In this document: piece by piece, positions 1 through 8,289 of the stretch
How positions within the stretch are numbered: the first letter of the stretch is position 1
How the letters are laid out: the number at the start of each line of letters is the position of its first letter
Source of the DNA: Methanomassiliicoccales archaeon
Lineage (GTDB): Archaea > Thermoplasmatota > Thermoplasmata > Methanomassiliicoccales > UBA472
DNA length: 64,000 nt
Reading direction: 5' to 3'
Assembly: GCA_028682895.1 (NCBI GenBank)
Contig: JAJRAK010000052.1
Span: forward strand, 1-64,000
The notes under the pieces: model-generated
What the model was told of the DNA's origin: nothing
The model's input: the letters and a program-made list of their open reading frames with translations, nothing else
Database searches by the model: none
Translations under genes and position numbers: made by a program

Positions 1-318
1 CTGGGGGCACAGCCCGTCGTAGTAGAGGAGGGCTCCATCGCCAACCAGCTGTACGGAAAGGCGCTCATAATGGAAAGGCATCGGCATCGGTTCGAGGTCA
101 ATCCCAAGCATATAGAGGAGCTTGAGGCCAAAGGCTGGAAGTTCACAGGACGTTCCGCTGACGGTGTGAAGATGGAGATAGGCGAGATGAAAGGGCACGA
201 TTTCTACGTGGCATCGCAGTTCCATCCGGAGTTCAAATCGAGGCCGAACAAGCCATCCCCTCTGCATCTGGGTCTGGTCAGGGCAGCCGTGCGAAAGAAG
301 TACGGCGGCACCCAATAA
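1..318 (+). CDS. pyrG: CTP synthase, C-terminal fragment (5' end outside window)
   Basis: The frame is open from base 1 and ends in TAA. It encodes the last 105 residues of CTP synthase, which makes CTP from UTP, ATP and glutamine. The visible part is the end of the class I glutamine amidotransferase domain. The ERHRHRFEVNP segment is characteristic of the family, and SQFHPEFKSRPNKPSPL holds the catalytic His and Glu (HPE). Only the start is missing, because the window begins inside the gene; nothing suggests damage. The next gene starts 38 bases downstream behind its own TATA element. Confidence 0.95.
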   Translation: MGAQPVVVEEGSIANQLYGKALIMERHRHRFEVNPKHIEELEAKGWKFTGRSADGVKMEIGEMKGHDFYVASQFHPEFKSRPNKPSPLHLGLVRAAVRKKYGGTQ

Positions 319-320
319 GC

Positions 321-347
321 TTTATATGGCATGGGGGACTTGGAGGG
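321..347 (+). promoter_or_regulatory. TATA-like element and Shine-Dalgarno of the aIF2-beta gene
   Basis: A TTTATATG element lies at about 321-328 and a GGAGGG Shine-Dalgarno at 342-347, followed by ATG at 357. The spacing suits a short-leader archaeal transcript starting near 350. Confidence 0.5.
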
Positions 348-356
348 CCGATAGAC

Positions 357-980
357 ATGTCCAATGACGATTACCTCTCACTCCTGGACCGGGCCAAGAT
401 GCAATTACCGGAGACCATAGAGAAGCACGAGCGCTTCGTTATCCCGGAACCGGACGTTTTCCAGGAAGGAAAGACCACCGTCTTCCGTAACTTCGGTGAT
501 GTTGTGGATACATTGCGCCGGGAGCCGGAGCAGATATTGCAGTACCTGTTGAGGGAACTGGGAACTCCGGGCACCATGGAGGGCCGCCGTGTGGTCTTCA
601 AGACCAGGCTGACCCCGGTCCAGATCGCCGATAAGATCCAGAACTACACCGATACATTCGTCCTGTGCTCCGAGTGCGGACGCCCGGACACGCACATCAA
701 CAAGGAGGACCGCGTCCTCGTATTGGAATGCGAGGCCTGTGGCGCCCACCGCCCCGTAAACGTTCGTAAGACCCAGAAGCCTTCCGAAGAAGGTCTGCGG
801 GAAGGCGGCATCTACGAGATGATGATCGAGGACGTCGGTAAGAAGGGCGACGGAGTGGCCCGCATGTTCGATTACATCATCTATGTCCCTGGGACGACAA
901 AAGGTTCCAGGGTCAAGGTGAAGGTGGCCAAGATAACTGGCAAGGTCGCTTACGGGAACGTTTCCGTTGAGCAGGCCTGA
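357..980 (+). CDS. eif2b: Translation initiation factor aIF2 subunit beta with C-terminal TRAM domain
   Basis: This 207-residue protein is the beta subunit of aIF2, which brings initiator Met-tRNA to the small ribosomal subunit as a GTP-dependent ternary complex. Residues 1-95 form the helical and alpha-beta core. A zinc ribbon uses C104, C107, C125 and C128 (CSECG and CEACG). Residues from about 148 to the end (GGIYEMMIEDVGKKGDGVARM...) form a TRAM domain, a small RNA-binding barrel. Classical aIF2-beta is about 135-140 residues, so the TRAM part is an added module; similar fusions are known in some euryarchaea. The ATG has a good upstream GGAGGG. Confidence 0.95.
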   Translation: MSNDDYLSLLDRAKMQLPETIEKHERFVIPEPDVFQEGKTTVFRNFGDVVDTLRREPEQILQYLLRELGTPGTMEGRRVVFKTRLTPVQIADKIQNYTDTFVLCSECGRPDTHINKEDRVLVLECEACGAHRPVNVRKTQKPSEEGLREGGIYEMMIEDVGKKGDGVARMFDYIIYVPGTTKGSRVKVKVAKITGKVAYGNVSVEQA

Positions 981-988
981 TCTTTTTC

Positions 989-1012
989 AGGGGCATCGCC
1001 CCCTTTCCTTTT
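989..1012 (+). terminator. Hairpin plus T-rich tract after aIF2-beta
   Basis: AGGGGC and GCCCCT flank a very short loop at 989-1004 and are followed by a T-rich run to 1012. The hairpin is small, so the T tract may be the real archaeal terminator. No termination data support it. Confidence 0.4.
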
Positions 1013-1056
1013 ATTAATGGCAACAACGATTTATTCAGGCATCTGTATGTGAGCGC

Positions 1057-1968
1057 ATGCGCACCACCAGACAGTACCTGGTCATGGCAATCATGTTCCT
1101 AACCGTGCCCGTGGCCGCATTGCTGCTGGTACCTGGTGTTCCCTCTGGATATCGAGCGTTCGAGGACCAGAACGACCCGGGCAACATCCTGATGTACGTA
1201 CTGCTCATCCTCGTAACCACCGGCGTACTGCTTATATTGATCAAGCGGTCGCGCCTCGGGCTTCTTAAGGCCCTGATGTTCACGGCCATGGGCCTGGGGC
1301 TGTTCTCCATCGGCTCCTTGTTCCTTATGCTGGCCGGGACGAGCGACCTGGTGGCGATGGTCTTCGGCGCGCTCCTGGCCGGAGCACTGCTTACCCTTCT
1401 GATAAAGTATCCCCGATGGTACGTGGTCAACGGGACCGGGCTGATAATGGGCATAGGTGCCGCGCTTATCCTGGGACTGTCCCTAGGGATCCTCCCGGCC
1501 CTGCTCTTCCTGACGGTGATGGCAGTGTATGACGCCCTTTCGGTCTATGTCACCAAGCACATGCTCACACTGGCCAAGGGCATCGTCGACATCGGTCTGC
1601 CGGTGGTCCTGACCGTACCTGCGAAAGGCGGTGAAAAGACGGCCAAGCTTGACCTGAAGGACCGCAGCAAGGACGTAGAGAGGGACGTGATGCTGATGGG
1701 GCTTGGCGATGCCATCATACCATCTGTCCTGGTGATATCCGCTGCAGGGAACCTTCCACAGGTGAGCGCCACGGGATGGGGGCAACCGGCCATGCTGGTG
1801 GCCCTGATGACACTGGTGGCCATGACCATCGGTTACCTTTCCCTCATGTTCCTCATATCGAAAGGAAGGCCGCAGGCTGGACTGCCATTCCTGAACGGAT
1901 GCGCGATAATCGGCTTTACCATCGCATACTTGGTCGTCTACCAGGACCTGGCCTTCGGCTTCGCCTGA
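1057..1968 (+). CDS. Presenilin/signal-peptide-peptidase-like intramembrane aspartyl protease (A22 family)
   Basis: This 303-residue polytopic membrane protein has about nine hydrophobic segments. It carries both catalytic aspartates of the presenilin fold: D159 in VYDALSVY and D218 in MGLGDAIIP. A QAGLPFLNG segment near residue 273 occupies the place of the conserved PAL motif. Archaeal members (DUF1119-type presenilin homologues) cleave transmembrane helices within the lipid bilayer. The loop between the two catalytic helices (residues 190-212) is charged, as in the family. The natural substrate cannot be told from context: the flanking genes are housekeeping (aIF2-beta and a metallophosphoesterase). 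The ATG at 1057 follows a short A/T-rich region. Confidence 0.88.
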   Translation: MRTTRQYLVMAIMFLTVPVAALLLVPGVPSGYRAFEDQNDPGNILMYVLLILVTTGVLLILIKRSRLGLLKALMFTAMGLGLFSIGSLFLMLAGTSDLVAMVFGALLAGALLTLLIKYPRWYVVNGTGLIMGIGAALILGLSLGILPALLFLTVMAVYDALSVYVTKHMLTLAKGIVDIGLPVVLTVPAKGGEKTAKLDLKDRSKDVERDVMLMGLGDAIIPSVLVISAAGNLPQVSATGWGQPAMLVALMTLVAMTIGYLSLMFLISKGRPQAGLPFLNGCAIIGFTIAYLVVYQDLAFGFA

Positions 1969-2004
1969 GAAAAGATTATTTTCATCCTCGCCATCATCAA
2001 GGAC

Positions 2005-2643
2005 GTGGACGACAGATATCTCGTTCTTTCTGATGTGCATGGGCGCGGATGGGCCGCGGAAGCGGCCAAGGAGCTGATGCGAGAGCAGGGACTGGACCAG
2101 GCGATACTGCTCGGGGACATCACCCATTTCGGCCCCATACAGTTCGCTGAGGAGTTCATACACGACCTGGGGGTCAGATGTTTTGCCGTACCGGGCAACT
2201 GCGATCCCCCTGGGGCGTTGCCGTTCATCGAGAGATGCGCCACCTCGCTGCATGCGAGGAAGGTAAACGTCAACGGTCGAACCTGGGGTGGACTGGGAGG
2301 ATGCAACCCGACCGTGTTCCAGACCCCGTTCGAGATGACAGAGGAGGAGATGGGAGGGCTACTGGCGCCTTTGATGGAGCCGGGAATGATATTGGTCCTC
2401 CATTGCCCGCCGAAAGGAACGTTCGATAGTACGTTCTCTGGCATGAGCGTCGGTAGCACCGCGGTGCGGGACCTTATTGAAAGAACGAAACCGCTGGTCG
2501 TCCTATCTGGTCATATCCACGAGGACCGTGGGGTGGAACAGAAGGATGGGGTCTGGTACATGAACCCGGGGGCGGTCAAGGACCACTACGCTGGGATGAT
2601 GGAACTAGGAAAGGATGTCAAGCTCACCTTACTGGACATCTAG
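2005..2643 (+). CDS. Calcineurin-like metallophosphoesterase (Icc/YfcE type)
   Basis: A 212-residue single-domain phosphoesterase with the full set of metal-ligand motifs in order: SDVHG near residue 9, GDI near 37, GNCD near 63, LHCPP near 132 and GHIHE near 170. These form the two-metal site of the calcineurin-like fold, so a phosphodiesterase or phosphatase activity is expected; the substrate is unknown. The start used is GTG at 2005, the only start that keeps the first motif close to the N terminus. The stop is TAG. The gene sits just upstream of rps8e, which has its own TATA box. Confidence 0.85.
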   Translation: MDDRYLVLSDVHGRGWAAEAAKELMREQGLDQAILLGDITHFGPIQFAEEFIHDLGVRCFAVPGNCDPPGALPFIERCATSLHARKVNVNGRTWGGLGGCNPTVFQTPFEMTEEEMGGLLAPLMEPGMILVLHCPPKGTFDSTFSGMSVGSTAVRDLIERTKPLVVLSGHIHEDRGVEQKDGVWYMNPGAVKDHYAGMMELGKDVKLTLLDI

Positions 2644-2656
2644 GCGTGAAGCAAGG

Positions 2657-2665
2657 TATTTATAC
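2657..2665 (+). promoter_or_regulatory. TATA box of rps8e
   Basis: TATTTATAC lies about 33 bases before the rps8e ATG at 2696 and overlaps the space just after the phosphoesterase stop, so rps8e can be transcribed independently. Confidence 0.55.
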
Positions 2666-2695
2666 AGCAGCCCGATTAGGTGTGGAAGGATTGCT

Positions 2696-3079
2696 ATGGC
2701 ATTATGGCAAGGTAGATCTAAGAGGAAGCCCACTGGCGGCAGGTTGACCCTGTCGAGGAAGAAACGCAGGTTCGAGATCGGTAAGGAGCCGGTTTTCACC
2801 TTCGTTGGCACCGAGAAGCGCCAGGTATCCAGGGTACGCGGGGCTAACGTCAAGGTTCGCCTGCTGAAGGCGCAGTTCGCCAATATTTTGGACCCTGCCA
2901 CGAACAAGGCCCAGAAGGCCAAGATCATCACCGTCAAGGAGAACCCCTCCAACCCCAACTACGTCCAGCGCAACATCATCACCAAAGGCGCTGTCATCCA
3001 GACCGAGCTGGGAATGGCCAAGGTCACTTCCAGGCCTGGACAGGACGGGGCAATCAACGCCATCCTCATAAAAGAGTGA
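2696..3079 (+). CDS. rps8e: Ribosomal protein S8e
   Basis: This 127-residue protein begins [15 protein letters not shown], the diagnostic N terminus of archaeal/eukaryotic S8e, a small-subunit protein that has no bacterial equivalent. The basic N terminus contacts 16S rRNA. An in-frame upstream extension exists back to 2615, but it overlaps the preceding gene and is not conserved in the family; the ATG at 2696 is the family start. The next gene (SRP19) starts 14 bases after the stop, so the two are probably cotranscribed. Confidence 0.96.
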   Translation: MALWQGRSKRKPTGGRLTLSRKKRRFEIGKEPVFTFVGTEKRQVSRVRGANVKVRLLKAQFANILDPATNKAQKAKIITVKENPSNPNYVQRNIITKGAVIQTELGMAKVTSRPGQDGAINAILIKE

Positions 3080-3093
3080 GCGGGCGGTAGACG

Positions 3094-3387
3094 ATGGCCT
3101 TGGACGAGGACACCGCTTGGGTTCTCTGGCCGGAATATTTCGACCGGTCGAGGCCCAGGTCCCAAGGTCGTAAGGTGAGCAGGGCATTGGCCATAAACGA
3201 TCCAAATGTCGATCTTATCTCCAGGGCGCTGAAGCAATTGGACCTGGAACATAAGGTGGAGCGGGAAAAGAGCTATCCCGCCAATTGGTTCTCCAAAGGC
3301 GGGCGGGTGCTGGTTCAGAGGTCCGGCCCCAAATCCCAACTTGTCCTAAAAGTAGGGGAGATTTTGGTAAAGGGTCAGCGGTCCTGA
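3094..3387 (+). CDS. srp19: Signal recognition particle 19 kDa protein
   Basis: This 97-residue protein carries the SRP19 signature near the N terminus ([19 protein letters not shown]). It binds helices 6 and 8 of SRP RNA and prepares the RNA for SRP54 loading, so it acts in co-translational targeting of membrane proteins. Length and domain match archaeal SRP19. It follows rps8e closely. Its 3' end overlaps the convergent DUF211 gene by 13 bases. Confidence 0.95.
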   Translation: MALDEDTAWVLWPEYFDRSRPRSQGRKVSRALAINDPNVDLISRALKQLDLEHKVEREKSYPANWFSKGGRVLVQRSGPKSQLVLKVGEILVKGQRS

Positions 3388-3665
3388 GGCGTCTCGACCT
3401 CTTCGACCAGCTTCTTGCCCGCAGATACGCTGTCCACGGAGTGGATCACGGCCCCGGAATCGATTATCACTTCTTCTACGTCCTCATAGTTGATCGCGAT
3501 GCCTTCGATGGTGATCTTGATGCTCTCGGTCTCTTGGTCCACCTCGTCCAGGGTACAGTTGACCCCGGATACGCCGTCGACAACGCTCAGTCTGCTGGCC
3601 AGGTCAATTATTGAAGGGTGGTGCGGTTTCAGTACGTCGAGCACTAATCGTTTTATCTCTGACAT
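3375..3665 (-). CDS. DUF211 family protein (COG1888)
   Basis: A 96-residue protein beginning [19 protein letters not shown], typical of the small archaeal DUF211 family, which adopts a ferredoxin-like fold and forms ring-like oligomers in solved structures. No catalytic residues are evident and the biochemical role is unknown. It ends inside the srp19 3' end and shares its upstream region with the divergent nnr gene. Confidence 0.85.
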   Translation of the reverse strand: MSEIKRLVLDVLKPHHPSIIDLASRLSVVDGVSGVNCTLDEVDQETESIKITIEGIAINYEDVEEVIIDSGAVIHSVDSVSAGKKLVEEVETPQDR

Positions 3666-3700
3666 GTTCAGTTCTTCCGGGCGTTAAAATGGAATTCTCC

Positions 3701-3710
3701 TATAAATTGG
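3701..3710. promoter_or_regulatory. Possible shared TATA element between DUF211 gene and nnr
   Basis: TATAAATTGG on the plus strand reads CCAATTTATA on the minus strand. It lies about 36 bases before the minus-strand ATG at 3665 and about 55 bases before the plus-strand ATG at 3760. No other convincing TATA element lies in the gap, so one element may serve both directions. Confidence 0.45.
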
Positions 3711-3759
3711 TTGTTGGTCGCTGGAAACCATTATTCGCTCCCTCGGACATGTAGTCCAC

Positions 3760-5199
3760 ATGATGCGGTGGGAAGAGGTCAAGGTCCTTGATGCCAATGC
3801 GGAATACCTAGGTGTTCCGATCATGACGCTGATGGAGAACGCCGGATGGGCGTTAGCCCAGGAGATATCCTCTCAGTTCGGCAAGGGCAAGGGGCTACGC
3901 ATAGCCATCCTCTGCGGCATGGGGAACAATGGCGGCGACGGTTTCGTGGCCGCCAGGGCATTGACCAAGGAGAACAAGGTCAAGGTGTTACTGGCATATC
4001 CGCCGGCTGGCATACGGACCGCCGAGGCCAGGGCCAATTTCGAGAAGATCGAGGACATCCACAAGGTCTTCCAGGGAGATGACCTTTCCAACTACGACAT
4101 CATCATCGATGCCATAGTCGGCGTGGGAGCGCAGGGCGAGCTGAGGGACCAGTACAAGGAGATGGTGATGGCCATCAACGCGGTCAAGCGTCCGGTGATC
4201 TCAATTGACATCCCATCGGGACTGGGGACGGCCGTGGCCGTGAAGCCTACCATAACCGTGACGTTCCACTCACTGAAAGAGGGGATGGACAAGGACAATT
4301 GCGGCGAGATCCTGGTCAGGGATATCGGAATGCCGGCCGAAGCGGAGAGGTATATCGGACCTGGGGACATGCTGTTCTACCCGGTGCCGTCACCGGAATC
4401 GCACAAGGGGAAGAACGGGCGCGTACTGCTCGTTGGCGGGGGACCGTACACAGGCGCCCCGGTGCTGGCCGGTATGGCCGCATACCGGATAGGGGCGGAC
4501 CTTGTGTTCGTGGCCTGCCCATCCGAGGTCCGCTCCATCATCGCCTCCCATTCCCCGGACCTCATCACGGTCCCTCTGCTGGGTGCCCGCTTCGCCCAAA
4601 GCAACGTCGAGGAGACGCTGGCATTGTCCAAGGACGTGGACGCGGTGCTGATCGGCCCCGGCCTCGGAGACGATGCTGAGACGATGAAGGCAGTGAGGAA
4701 CCTGATCAGGGGATGCGATCGCCCAATGGTGCTGGACGCGGACGCGCTGAAGGCGGTGGCAGGTCACCTGGACCTGTTGAAGGGGAAGACCGGTGTGCTC
4801 ACGCCCCATCACCGCGAGCTGGAGCTTCTGTGCGGCAGGACCATAGCTCCCGAGCTAGGAGGGCGCCTGGAAGTGGCAAAGCAGATAGCGCTGAACACTG
4901 GCTGGACGTTGCTGGTGAAAGGGAGGGTGGACCTGATCACCGACGGTGTGAACGTTAAGTACAACCGTACCGGGAACCCCGGGATGAGCGTGGGCGGCAC
5001 GGGCGATGTCCTGGCTGGAATAACCGTCGGACTGCTGGCCAAGAAGGCCACGCCCTTCAACTCTGCCCGGATATCGGCGTTCATAAACGGGTCCGCCGGT
5101 GACCTGGCATTCGAGAAGAACAGCTACGGGTTGGTGGCCACAGACCTGCTTGATAGGGTCCCGCAGGTGCTCCGGAGAAATCTTCCCCGAGATCGGTGA
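3760..5199 (+). CDS. nnr: Bifunctional NAD(P)H-hydrate epimerase / ADP-dependent NAD(P)H-hydrate dehydratase
   Basis: A 479-residue fusion that repairs hydrated NADH and NADPH. The N-terminal YjeF-like epimerase domain (about 1-215) contains GMGNNGGDGFVAARAL near residue 53. The C-terminal ribokinase-like dehydratase domain contains GGTGDVLAG near residue 410, with the conserved catalytic Asp. This two-domain arrangement is standard in archaea and bacteria. ATG codons at 3760 and 3763 are adjacent in frame; the first is used here. A GGTGAGG at the stop codon serves the following gene. Confidence 0.94.
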   Translation: MMRWEEVKVLDANAEYLGVPIMTLMENAGWALAQEISSQFGKGKGLRIAILCGMGNNGGDGFVAARALTKENKVKVLLAYPPAGIRTAEARANFEKIEDIHKVFQGDDLSNYDIIIDAIVGVGAQGELRDQYKEMVMAINAVKRPVISIDIPSGLGTAVAVKPTITVTFHSLKEGMDKDNCGEILVRDIGMPAEAERYIGPGDMLFYPVPSPESHKGKNGRVLLVGGGPYTGAPVLAGMAAYRIGADLVFVACPSEVRSIIASHSPDLITVPLLGARFAQSNVEETLALSKDVDAVLIGPGLGDDAETMKAVRNLIRGCDRPMVLDADALKAVAGHLDLLKGKTGVLTPHHRELELLCGRTIAPELGGRLEVAKQIALNTGWTLLVKGRVDLITDGVNVKYNRTGNPGMSVGGTGDVLAGITVGLLAKKATPFNSARISAFINGSAGDLAFEKNSYGLVATDLLDRVPQVLRRNLPRDR

Positions 5200-5206
5200 G
5201 GTACGC

Positions 5207-5881
5207 ATGCTGATCGCTTTCATCTCTGACGTGCACGCCAACCTTCCTGCCCTGGAGGCGGTCATGGACGATATGTCGTCCAGGGGCGTCGGCACCGTCT
5301 ACTGCGCCGGAGACATACTCGGATACTACACCTACCCAGACCAAGTGATCGAACTGCTGAGAAGGCGGAACGTCACCTGCATCGCCGGCAATCATGACCG
5401 GGCCGTCCTTGTCGGGGTCAGAGGGATGAACAGCATCGCCGCCTCGGCCATCGAATGGACAAGGAACAATCTTTCAAAGAGCTCGTTGGACTTCATCCGC
5501 GACCTGCCGAACTCGCTGCATCGACCGGTTGAGGGCGTTATGACGGCGGTCCACCACGGATCGCCAAGGAACATGTCCGAGTACGTGTTCGAGGAGCATG
5601 TGAGCGGAGAGCTGCTGGACATCGCTGGCGCCCGCCTGCTCGTGCTGGGCCATACGCATGTCCCGTTCGTAGCACATTTCGCCACTGGAACGGTCATCAA
5701 CCCTGGTTCCGTCGGTCAGCCTCGGGACGGCGATCCGAGGGCCTCATACACCATCCTCGACTCGGTGGAGTGGAACTTCGAGCGGGTGCGTGTCGACTAT
5801 GACAGGCAGCGGGTCATGGACAAGGTGGCCGAGAACGGGCTGCCGGATATGCTGGCGCAAAGGCTCCCCCGGGGTAGGTGA
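5207..5881 (+). CDS. Metallophosphoesterase (YfcE/COG0639-like)
   Basis: A 224-residue phosphoesterase with motifs SDVHAN (residue 7), AGDILGY, GNHDRAV, VHHGSP and LGHTHVPF, followed by INPGSVGQPRDGDPRASY, which is typical of this subfamily. The start is ATG 5207, seven bases after a GGTGAGG Shine-Dalgarno that overlaps the nnr stop. The longer in-frame extension inside nnr is rejected. It is translationally coupled to the next phosphoesterase (stop and ATG adjacent at 5879-5884). The substrate is unknown. Confidence 0.87.
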   Translation: MLIAFISDVHANLPALEAVMDDMSSRGVGTVYCAGDILGYYTYPDQVIELLRRRNVTCIAGNHDRAVLVGVRGMNSIAASAIEWTRNNLSKSSLDFIRDLPNSLHRPVEGVMTAVHHGSPRNMSEYVFEEHVSGELLDIAGARLLVLGHTHVPFVAHFATGTVINPGSVGQPRDGDPRASYTILDSVEWNFERVRVDYDRQRVMDKVAENGLPDMLAQRLPRGR

Positions 5882-6658
5882 ATGACCTTCGAAGCGTCAC
5901 CGATACCGGACCGGCCAGTGCTACGTCTCATAGGCACCGAGACCGTCCTGTGCGTCGGGGACCTACATATCGGCCTGGAGGCGGACATGCGCTTCCATGG
6001 CGTCATCGTTCCTTCGCAGACGCACCGGATGGAGAAGGAGCTCATCGACCTGGCGGAGGGGGTTGACCGCCTGATCATAATCGGAGATGTGAAGCATCAG
6101 GTGCCCGGTTCGACCAGACAGGAGCATGTAGAGGTCCCCCGTTTCTTCAATTCCCTGCTCAACTTCTACCCGAAGATAGACCTGGTCAAGGGAAATCATG
6201 ACACTGACATCGAGCGCATGCTGCCTTCCCGGGTCACGGTGCACGATCAGGGCGGGATGCTGTTAGATGATATCGGTTTCGTTCACGGACATGCCTGGCC
6301 ATCGCCCGAGACCATGTCCGGCAGGCTGCTGGTCATGGGTCATAATCATCCGGCCGTGATCTTCGAGGACGGCCTACACCACAACCAGGTGGAAAGATGC
6401 TGGGTACGCTGCCGCTTCAAGGGTATGGGCAACAGGTACGAACATGTTCCAGAGGAGGCCATCATGATCCCGGCGCTGAACCGCTCACTGGGAGGCGGCC
6501 CGGTGAACCTGGAGGGGCCGCGCATGCTCGGACCGTTGCTGGTGAACGAGCTGGTGGACCTCGATAATGGTCAGGTGTACCTGATGGACGGGGTTTATCT
6601 AGGCACGGTCTCATCGCTCCGCGTGAGGCGCAGAGGGTTCTTCCGGCTAGAGGACTGA
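5882..6658 (+). CDS. Metallophosphoesterase of the COG1407 family
   Basis: A 258-residue protein with motifs GDLHIG (near residue 26), GDVKH, KGNHD, VHGHAWP and MGHNHP. The GDLHIGLEADMRFHG opening marks the archaeal COG1407 (ICC-like) family, sometimes found beside Lhr-type helicases; no helicase is seen here. A C-terminal part of about 70 residues beyond the catalytic core is rich in Gly, Arg and Leu and may bind nucleic acid. It begins directly after the preceding stop, so the two phosphoesterases form one unit with nnr. Nucleic acid is a possible substrate, not a demonstrated one. Confidence 0.86.
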   Translation: MTFEASPIPDRPVLRLIGTETVLCVGDLHIGLEADMRFHGVIVPSQTHRMEKELIDLAEGVDRLIIIGDVKHQVPGSTRQEHVEVPRFFNSLLNFYPKIDLVKGNHDTDIERMLPSRVTVHDQGGMLLDDIGFVHGHAWPSPETMSGRLLVMGHNHPAVIFEDGLHHNQVERCWVRCRFKGMGNRYEHVPEEAIMIPALNRSLGGGPVNLEGPRMLGPLLVNELVDLDNGQVYLMDGVYLGTVSSLRVRRRGFFRLED

Positions 6659-6699
6659 TCTCGATCACAAAGCGAGCGTTCCTCCCGACGAATGACGTG

Positions 6700-6757
6700 G
6701 CCATTGCTGTCCTGAAAAATGAAAAATTAGGGAAAAGGTTGGAAGAAAGGGGTTTGC
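6700..6757 (-). terminator. T-rich termination region after mvhA
   Basis: Read on the minus strand, the bases after the mvhA stop contain repeated pyrimidine and T runs (CCTTTTCCC, AATTTTTC and ATTTTTC at about 6735-6708), the usual form of archaeal intrinsic termination. They lie between two convergent genes and no stable hairpin is needed. Confidence 0.5.
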
Positions 6758-8284
6758 TCAGTTCCGGGACAGGGTCTTGTAGACCGAACCGTCCGCGTCC
6801 CTGATGACCGCTACCATCGGCATCTGGCCAGGCAGGGTGTGCGTGGCGCAGCTGTTGCAGGGGTCGTAGGCGCGGTAGGCCATCTCCACGGCGTTCAGCA
6901 GTCCATCGGACACCATCCAGTTCTTGATCAGAGCGGTGGCGGCCTTCCTGACGCTGAGGTTCATGGGGGCGTTGTTGTTGGTCGTCCCGACGACAAGGTT
7001 CACGTTGGTGGTGATGCCGTTCTTGTCGGACTGGTAGTGGTGGACCAGGGTTCCGCGTGGAGCCTCCAGTATTCCCACTCCCTCGTCCGGGACCTTTAGG
7101 TCCGGGTTGCGCACGTCCTTGCTGGTGATCTGCGGGTCCTGAGAAAGCTCCAGGAGCCTCTCGGAAGCGTACAGCAGCTCGATGACCCTGGCCCAGTGAG
7201 TAGCCATGGTGTGGTGCACCGGTCCCTTGACGCCAAGGGAACGGAAGGTCTCGTGGTACTTCTCGAACTCGGCCTGGGCCAACGGGGTTGTGAAACCCTT
7301 GGAGACGTTCAGCCTGGCTAGAGGAGTTGCACGGTATATGCCGCTGTCCTTCCCATCGACCAGTCCCTTCCAGCCGACCGGCTTGAAGTAGCAGAACTTC
7401 TCGTACGACCAGGGCAGGGTGTGCTCGGCGATGTACTTCAGGTATTCCTTGCCCTTGTACCTCGCGACCTCCTCTCCAGTAGGCGAGATCATCTTCTGCG
7501 TTCCGTCGTAGAAGTTGATCTTGTCGTTCTTGTCGACGGTACCGAGGTAGTAGGTCTCGTTGTAGTAGATGCCCGGGTTGGTGATGAGCGCCATGTAGTC
7601 CGGGTTCTTCAGCACGATATCGGCGAACACCTGGTTGGTGAACTGCGCGAACTTCACGCAGGACTTGGCCATGGCCTCGATCTTTGCCCTTTCCTCCTCG
7701 TTGATGCTCTTGGAGAAACCGCCGGGGATACCGCACACCGGGTGGGTGGCCTTACCTCCGAGCATCTCCTGGACCTTCTGGGCGTAGGAACGGTGCTTTA
7801 TGACCTCTCCTCCGATCTCCACTCCGACCGCACCGACCACACCGAGGATGTTCCTCTGAGCGGCCGGGGCTCCCGGGCCGAGGACGAAGTCCGCGGCGGC
7901 CAGGGCATAGAAGTGCGCTATGTGGCTGTGTACGTAGTGGGCCGAGTAGAAGAGCTCGCGCAACTTCTTGGCGGTCTCGGTTGGCTCGACCCCGAAGACG
8001 CCGTCCAAGGCCTTAGTGGCGCACAGGTGGTGAGCACCTGGGCATACACCGCATAGCCTGGAGGTCAGCTTGTTCAGCTCGTCCACGGACCTGCCTATGC
8101 AGAACTTCTCGAAACCCCTAAGCTCGGGCACCTGCCAGTAGGCGTTAGCAACGTTACCGTTGTCGTCCAGGAAGATCTCGATCTTACCGTGACCCTCCAA
8201 TCTGGTTATTGGGTCGATGGTGATGCGCTTCTCGGTGGTCTTGACGATCTTGTCGTCTCCTTGACCCATCAGTATAGGACACAT
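6758..8284 (-). CDS. mvhA: F420-non-reducing [NiFe]-hydrogenase large subunit MvhA
   Basis: A 508-residue catalytic subunit that oxidises H2 at a Ni-Fe centre. The N-terminal metal motif RLCGVCPGAH places C78 and C81; the C-terminal motif DPCNSCATH places C476 and C479 and ends at H482. Twenty-six residues follow this His. In this family a maturation protease normally removes such a tail, so the gene encodes an immature form; no protease gene lies nearby. The operon is hdrA-mvhD-mvhG-mvhA, as in electron-bifurcating Mvh-Hdr complexes. ATG 8284 is used; a second in-frame ATG lies five codons later. Confidence 0.95.
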   Translation of the reverse strand: MCPILMGQGDDKIVKTTEKRITIDPITRLEGHGKIEIFLDDNGNVANAYWQVPELRGFEKFCIGRSVDELNKLTSRLCGVCPGAHHLCATKALDGVFGVEPTETAKKLRELFYSAHYVHSHIAHFYALAAADFVLGPGAPAAQRNILGVVGAVGVEIGGEVIKHRSYAQKVQEMLGGKATHPVCGIPGGFSKSINEEERAKIEAMAKSCVKFAQFTNQVFADIVLKNPDYMALITNPGIYYNETYYLGTVDKNDKINFYDGTQKMISPTGEEVARYKGKEYLKYIAEHTLPWSYEKFCYFKPVGWKGLVDGKDSGIYRATPLARLNVSKGFTTPLAQAEFEKYHETFRSLGVKGPVHHTMATHWARVIELLYASERLLELSQDPQITSKDVRNPDLKVPDEGVGILEAPRGTLVHHYQSDKNGITTNVNLVVGTTNNNAPMNLSVRKAATALIKNWMVSDGLLNAVEMAYRAYDPCNSCATHTLPGQMPMVAVIRDADGSVYKTLSRN

Positions 8285-8289
8285 TTTAC

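Noticed and set aside
989-1004. Hairpin after aIF2-beta as a riboswitch for the presenilin-like gene
   Set aside because: It is only five to six base pairs with a tiny loop, followed by T-rich DNA; a terminator is the simpler reading.
6462-7736. Long minus-strand frame of 424 codons across the 3' half of mvhA
   Set aside because: It is rich in Arg, Gly and Gln and low in hydrophobic residues, typical of a shadow frame in GC-rich DNA; mvhA in another frame explains the region.
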